DNA of 64,000 nt, from contig NZ_CP014944.1 in the NCBI RefSeq assembly GCF_001767295.1, positions 744,001 to 808,000 on the forward strand. The letters are read 5' to 3'. Below are positions 60,228-64,000 of this stretch, in pieces. The notes below the pieces were generated by a model. It was not told the origin of the DNA. It did not search any database and was given only the letters and a program-made list of their open reading frames with translations. Source of the stretch: Colwellia sp. PAMC 20917. GTDB lineage: Bacteria > Pseudomonadota > Gammaproteobacteria > Enterobacterales > Alteromonadaceae. The translations under genes were made by a program, and so were the position numbers. Every line of letters begins with the position of its first letter. Position 1 is the stretch's first letter.

Positions 60228-60232
60228 TCTGA

Positions 60233-60847
60233 TTACTCCTTATTCATACTAAAGTCTAGTTGTACAGTTAAACCAGGACGACGTTGAGCAACACCGTCAA
60301 CAACTTTTGGCTTGTAACGCCATTTTTTCAAAGCGCGTTTAGCCTCTCTGTCAAATATACGTTTCGGTTCTGAATCGATGACTTCAACATCTTCAACACC
60401 ACCAAGTTCGGTAATGGTAAATGAAAGCTTAACCCAGCCTTCTTTACCATCACGAGCGGCTTGCTGTGGATACTTAGGGTCAATACGTACGATTGGCGAT
60501 GCATCACCGTCACGTCCAAAACCAGCTCCCGGAGCAGACATACCTGAATTAGCACCAGATAATTGCACACTAGGCATATTAAACGTTAGTCCACCTGAGT
60601 TGTTATTAGCTTCAGGCTCTGGAGCTTGAGGCTTAGGTGGCGTTTTTGGCGGCGGTGGCGGCGGCGGCGGTACACGCTGTCGACGTTCTGCTGCTGACTT
60701 AGGCGGCGTAGTATTAACTTCTACAATAATATTATCCAATGGATCTTGTTTCGTCATGTCACCACTTGAAACAAGAAAAGCCATAAAAGAAAATAGTGCA
60801 AAAGTAACCGCTGCGCCTAGTAGTAATGAAACTAAAAAGCGAACCAT
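60233..60847 (-). CDS. tonB2: TonB2-type energy transducer
   Basis: A periplasm-spanning protein that transmits the proton-motive force from ExbB/ExbD to outer-membrane receptors. The 204-residue protein has an N-terminal membrane helix (VRFLVSLLLGAAVTFALFSFMAFLV), a proline-rich stretch (VPPPPPPPPKTPPKPQAPEPE) and a C-terminal TonB domain (IDPKYPQQAARDGKEGWVKLSFTITELGGVEDVEVIDSEP, RALKKWRYKPKVVDG). It is shorter than E. coli TonB, as expected for TonB2. It lies between exbD2 and the TPR gene. Confidence 0.94.
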   Translation of the reverse strand: MVRFLVSLLLGAAVTFALFSFMAFLVSSGDMTKQDPLDNIIVEVNTTPPKSAAERRQRVPPPPPPPPKTPPKPQAPEPEANNNSGGLTFNMPSVQLSGANSGMSAPGAGFGRDGDASPIVRIDPKYPQQAARDGKEGWVKLSFTITELGGVEDVEVIDSEPKRIFDREAKRALKKWRYKPKVVDGVAQRRPGLTVQLDFSMNKE

Positions 60848-60850
60848 AGA

Positions 60851-61252
60851 CTACCCCTTCGCTGCAGCAATAGAAATTCTATCTATACCTGCATCTTTAA
60901 TCGCATCCATCACTTTAACAACTATGCCATGTTTTGCATCTTTGTCTGCTTGAATGATAACAACATCAGTTGGTTGCTCTGCTAATAACTTCTCAATGTT
61001 AGCAGCAACACGTTCGACATCAACGCGACGTTTATCTAACCAAATTTCGCCATTTTCTCTAACAGCAATAAAGATGTTAGCTGATTTTTGCTTGCTTTGG
61101 TTAGCGGCTTTAGGTTTGTTAACTTCAATACCAGCTTCTTTTACAAATGAAGTGGTTACTATGAAGAAGATCAGCATGATAAATACGATGTCTAGCATCG
61201 GTGTCATATCAATTACTGCTTCTTCGTCTTCACGAATACGTTTACGTGCCAT
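60851..61252 (-). CDS. exbD2: ExbD2 biopolymer transport protein
   Basis: A 133-residue protein with a cytoplasmic start (ARKRIREDEEAVIDMTPMLDIVFIMLIFFIVTTSFV) in which the membrane-embedded Asp of DIVFI takes part in proton movement, then a periplasmic domain. It follows exbB2 by 12 bp and precedes tonB2 by 3 bp. It pairs with the ExbB-type proteins to energise TonB2. Confidence 0.95.
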   Translation of the reverse strand: MARKRIREDEEAVIDMTPMLDIVFIMLIFFIVTTSFVKEAGIEVNKPKAANQSKQKSANIFIAVRENGEIWLDKRRVDVERVAANIEKLLAEQPTDVVIIQADKDAKHGIVVKVMDAIKDAGIDRISIAAAKG

Positions 61253-61264
61253 TCGAATATCTCT

Positions 61265-61789
61265 CTAGTGATGAGGTAAACTGTCAATCAGTTTAGCCTT
61301 TGCTAGTTTAACTTTAGCGTCTAACCTTGTACTGAAAAACACTCCTGATAACGCAGCAACCATTCCCGCCATTGTCGGGATAGTAGCCATTGATATACCA
61401 GCAGCCATCAGACGCGGATTACCTGTACCTTGTTGAGCCATTGTCTCAAACACACCAATCATACCGGTGACTGTACCTAGCAATCCAATCAGTGGACACA
61501 TTGCCACTAAGGTTCTAATTGTGAGCATACGTTGCTCTAGTAATTCTGTCGCTTCGGAGATCCAAGTATCTCTAATCCGATGGGCATACCAAGATGTAGT
61601 ATCTTGGCGTGCATCCCAACGATTGACGATATCGTCTTTCATTGCAGGATAAATTTTTGATAAGAACCAGTAGCGTTCAATCATCATTACCCACATCAGT
61701 AAGAGAGCGAAGGCAACAACATATAATACGTTACCACCTGTCGCAATAAAACTCCTGACAGATTCCCAAAGCTCTATCAGGAATAACAT
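61265..61789 (-). CDS. exbB2: ExbB2 (MotA/TolQ/ExbB family proton channel)
   Basis: A 174-residue inner-membrane protein with three membrane helices: VLYVVAFALLLMWVMMIERY, ATLRTL(V)AMCPLIGLLGTVTGMIGVFE and ISMATIPTMAGMVAALSGVFF. The LIGLLGTVTGMI motif is typical of the family. It is the shorter ExbB of the cluster; the longer, TtpC, is encoded directly upstream with the start and stop sharing one base (TAATG). Confidence 0.95.
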   Translation of the reverse strand: MLFLIELWESVRSFIATGGNVLYVVAFALLLMWVMMIERYWFLSKIYPAMKDDIVNRWDARQDTTSWYAHRIRDTWISEATELLEQRMLTIRTLVAMCPLIGLLGTVTGMIGVFETMAQQGTGNPRLMAAGISMATIPTMAGMVAALSGVFFSTRLDAKVKLAKAKLIDSLPHH

Positions 61790-63132
61790 TATTTAGACTC
61801 CTTCTCAGCAATGGCAGCAATTAATCCTGCGCTTTGCTCGTCAAGCTTTTGCAATACTGACTTACTTTTACCCGCAACAACGCTGTGGATTAAGATAAGT
61901 GGTAATGCACAAATTAGACCTAATGCAGTTGTTACAAGTGCAAGAGAGATATCACCAGCCATTATTTTCGGGTCGCCTGTACCAAACAATGTAATCGTTT
62001 GGAAAGTCATAATCATACCGATTACTGTACCTAATAGACCCATTAATGGAGCAATAGCAGCAAACATTTTGATTAAGTTGATACCGCGATCGATTTTCGG
62101 TGTTTCACGTAAAATAGCTTCATCAAGTTTAAGTTCAAGTGTTTCAGCGTCAACATTTTTGTTTTCGTGATAAACCTTGATTAAACGTCCTAATGGGTTG
62201 TTATCATTAGGCTGTTCAATATTCTTCTCTTGAGTCTTAATACGAGAGCTAATAGTCGTTAAGAAAATCATACGCTCTAAAGCAATTAAGAAACCGATAA
62301 CAAGTAATACTGTGATTGCATAACCAACAGTGCCACCTTCATGGTAGAACTCCATAAGAACTTTCTTACGAGTTTCAAGGGCTAAGATACCACCACGTGA
62401 AGGATCTACGTATAGAGGATGATAGCCAGAAGTTTCACCAAAGAAATCAGAAGCTGTGCTAGAAATATAACCCGCTGGCTGTTTAGCCAAAGGTTGAATT
62501 TGACCAACTTCATCATTGTAGTTTAAGAAACCATCAGCAGATACTAAGTTAAAAGTACCAATACGTGTAACAGTTTGTGTAGAGGTTGAACCATCTAAAC
62601 TTGTTACTTCAGCGCTAAACTGTGAAATTTTACCCGATTGAGTCATTTCAGTTTGTAAAGCAATCCATAACTCTTCAAGTTGCTCAAGTTCAGGTATTTT
62701 CTTAGAGTTGGCAATAACATCTAATGTTGCGCCACGTCCAGGAAATTCAGCACTTACAATTGAAGTTACGATTTGACCGTAAGCATCAGCGGCAGCAGCA
62801 CGAGTAACACCAAACATTTCGCCAAGAGTACCTTTAGCGTTGTCTAATTCAACTGAACGTTGCGCGATAGTAATATCGTTAGCAGCATATTCTTTAGTTA
62901 AACGGTCGTTACGTGTATTTTGATTGGCTAATTCTTTCTTAGCTTTATTCAAAAGTGCTTGCTTGTCTGCACGAGCTGAAGTGAACTCTGCTTCGCGCGC
63001 TTTATCAAGCTTGCCTTCAGAAATTCGATCGTTTTTAACTTGCTTTAATAAATCATCCAAGTCATTAGCTACGGCTGAAGTTGCTACAGTCATTGACGCA
63101 GCAAGCATTACAAAATTAATAATTTTTCTCAT
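61789..63132 (-). CDS. ttpC: TtpC-type ExbB protein with a large periplasmic N-terminus
   Basis: A 447-residue ExbB homologue with a signal peptide (about 1-22), a coiled-coil and periplasmic domain of about 240 residues (LDDLLKQVKNDRISEGKLDKAR), and a C-terminal ExbB-like channel (TVGYAITVLLVIGFLIALERMIF, MFAAIAPLMGLLGTVIGMIMTFQ, ALVTTALGLICALPLILIHSV). This arrangement defines TtpC, needed by the TonB2 system of Vibrio. It is coupled to the DUF3450 gene upstream and exbB2 downstream by one-base overlaps. Confidence 0.92.
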   Translation of the reverse strand: MRKIINFVMLAASMTVATSAVANDLDDLLKQVKNDRISEGKLDKAREAEFTSARADKQALLNKAKKELANQNTRNDRLTKEYAANDITIAQRSVELDNAKGTLGEMFGVTRAAAADAYGQIVTSIVSAEFPGRGATLDVIANSKKIPELEQLEELWIALQTEMTQSGKISQFSAEVTSLDGSTSTQTVTRIGTFNLVSADGFLNYNDEVGQIQPLAKQPAGYISSTASDFFGETSGYHPLYVDPSRGGILALETRKKVLMEFYHEGGTVGYAITVLLVIGFLIALERMIFLTTISSRIKTQEKNIEQPNDNNPLGRLIKVYHENKNVDAETLELKLDEAILRETPKIDRGINLIKMFAAIAPLMGLLGTVIGMIMTFQTITLFGTGDPKIMAGDISLALVTTALGLICALPLILIHSVVAGKSKSVLQKLDEQSAGLIAAIAEKESK

Positions 63133-63914
63133 TATTTCGCTCCCGCTGCAAATACTGGTAATTTAGTTAAATCTTTTGGTAATTGGTTACGCGCCATAGC
63201 GATTGCATCTTTAGTAGGCTTTAAGTATTCATCGCCTAATGCTTCCCAACCGCGTGTTTCATTGTTCCAAACCCAAACATTTTTCATGTCTAGTGATTGA
63301 GCAACTAGAGCTACACGGCCCATATGAACGAAGTCAGCAGTAATTGTACGGTCGCCTAAATCAAGCTCACCTTGGTAAGCTGCAAAAACAGTACCGTAGT
63401 TTGCTTCAATTTCGTAAGCTTCAAGTACTAAACGAAACTGTTCAGATACCGAAATATCAGAAGCGCCTAGCACGTCACGTAAGTTAGCAACGCGCTCTTT
63501 ACGGTTTTCAATATTCACAGGAATATCTAACGCTACAAACTTGTCTAACGTATCAATCATCTTATACATAAGAGGAACGATACCTTGTTTAGTTTTGTCA
63601 ATACCAGCGATCTGATCTTCTAAAGATTTGATATTCGCAAGTTGGTCATTAACCATCAATTGAATGTGATCATTGTATTGAGATAAAGTTTCAGCTTCAT
63701 CAACAGTTAAACGATATTCACCTAAAAGCTCAATAGTTTGTTCATAAATACTATTGATTTTTTGTTGTGATTTTTTAGAAGCTTGAAAAGTGCTAGCTTC
63801 TGCTTTTTGTAGTTCTGATAATGCATCTGCAGAAGCGAAGTTGCTTGCTGTTAATGCTAGTGCGCCAATTATCGTCGAAGCGATAAGGCTTTTCTTGTTG
63901 CTAAATTTGGACAT
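63132..63914 (-). CDS. DUF3450 periplasmic protein of the TonB2 cluster
   Basis: A 260-residue protein from the ATG at 63914, with a signal peptide (SLIASTIIGALALTASNFASA|DAL) followed by a long coiled-coil region (about residues 30-140) and a C-terminal globular part ending in PKDLTKLPVFAAGAK. This is the DUF3450 pattern; it is consistently the first gene before ttpC in such clusters. The earlier ATG at 63950 would lengthen the signal peptide and is rejected. The promoter must lie within or just beyond the last 86 bases of the window; no Fur box was seen there. Confidence 0.9.
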   Translation of the reverse strand: MSKFSNKKSLIASTIIGALALTASNFASADALSELQKAEASTFQASKKSQQKINSIYEQTIELLGEYRLTVDEAETLSQYNDHIQLMVNDQLANIKSLEDQIAGIDKTKQGIVPLMYKMIDTLDKFVALDIPVNIENRKERVANLRDVLGASDISVSEQFRLVLEAYEIEANYGTVFAAYQGELDLGDRTITADFVHMGRVALVAQSLDMKNVWVWNNETRGWEALGDEYLKPTKDAIAMARNQLPKDLTKLPVFAAGAK

Positions 63915-64000
63915 AGTTCCCAACCAATTGCTATTGAATGTGGATAACATGGAGATGTTAACGCAAATTTAATAATCTGCCATTTTAAGTTTTTATTTCT

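Noticed and set aside
63915-64000. Fur box before the TonB2 cluster
   Set aside because: No close match to the Fur consensus is seen in the few bases available before the DUF3450 gene.

Overview
The window is AT-rich chromosomal DNA of a marine gammaproteobacterium, most likely a member of the Colwelliaceae (Colwellia or a close relative). This rests on near-canonical gammaproteobacterial gene orders (glnD-dapD / map / rpsB-tsf-pyrH-frr-uppS-cdsA-dxr-rseP-bamA-skp-lpxD-fabZ-lpxA-lpxB-rnhB-dnaE-accA-tilS), on a Vibrio/Shewanella-type TonB2 cluster (DUF3450-ttpC-exbB2-exbD2-tonB2-TPR), and on protein character. It is inference; no database was searched. No rRNA, tRNA, prophage or CRISPR-cas locus was found.

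Layout. 1-3.2 kb: 3' part of pabB, a CoA-pyrophosphatase Nudix gene and sdaA. 3.3-3.6 kb: first array of a structured tandem repeat, ending at a terminator shared with the convergent cysB. 4.9-8.2 kb: a membrane-anchored hypothetical protein, an RRF_GI-like protein, yaeQ and an M28 peptidase lipoprotein, then the second repeat array. 8.4-12.6 kb: GNAT, EamA transporter, ICMT-like methyltransferase, PhnA-like protein, sstT. 12.7-34.1 kb: one long minus-strand block for tRNA modification, fatty-acid initiation, DNA replication, lipid A, outer-membrane assembly, isoprenoids, phospholipids and translation. 34.5-43.5 kb: DsbA-like protein, map, glnD, dapD, a lipoprotein, truC, DUF3549 and DUF3301 genes, a third repeat array that has destroyed a gene, and a BLH-type phosphatase. 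43.7-51.7 kb: small stress and metabolism modules (acuR-acuI, ohrR/ohr, pldA, gltS, a 2OG oxygenase, an aldehyde dehydrogenase with a divergent HxlR regulator). 52-55.8 kb: ybaB, dnaX, apt, a single-domain response regulator and a 41-residue membrane peptide gene missed by length cut-offs. 56-59 kb: a frameshifted PAS-GGDEF gene and an IS4-type element. 59-64 kb: the TonB2 energising cluster.

Most notable observations: (i) three arrays of a 51/61-bp repeat whose copies differ by compensatory changes in two stacked hairpin stems, always beyond the 3' end of a plus-strand gene; (ii) a complete −1 frameshift signal in dnaX (slippery heptamer A AAA AAG, 5-nt spacer, perfect hairpin, −1 stop), plus a second slippery run 24 nt upstream; (iii) identical 15-bp operators before both acuR and acuI; (iv) duplicated sites in the ohrR/ohr divergent promoter; (v) a perfect FNR box before the 41-residue membrane peptide and response regulator; (vi) a hairpin guarding the IS transposase start.
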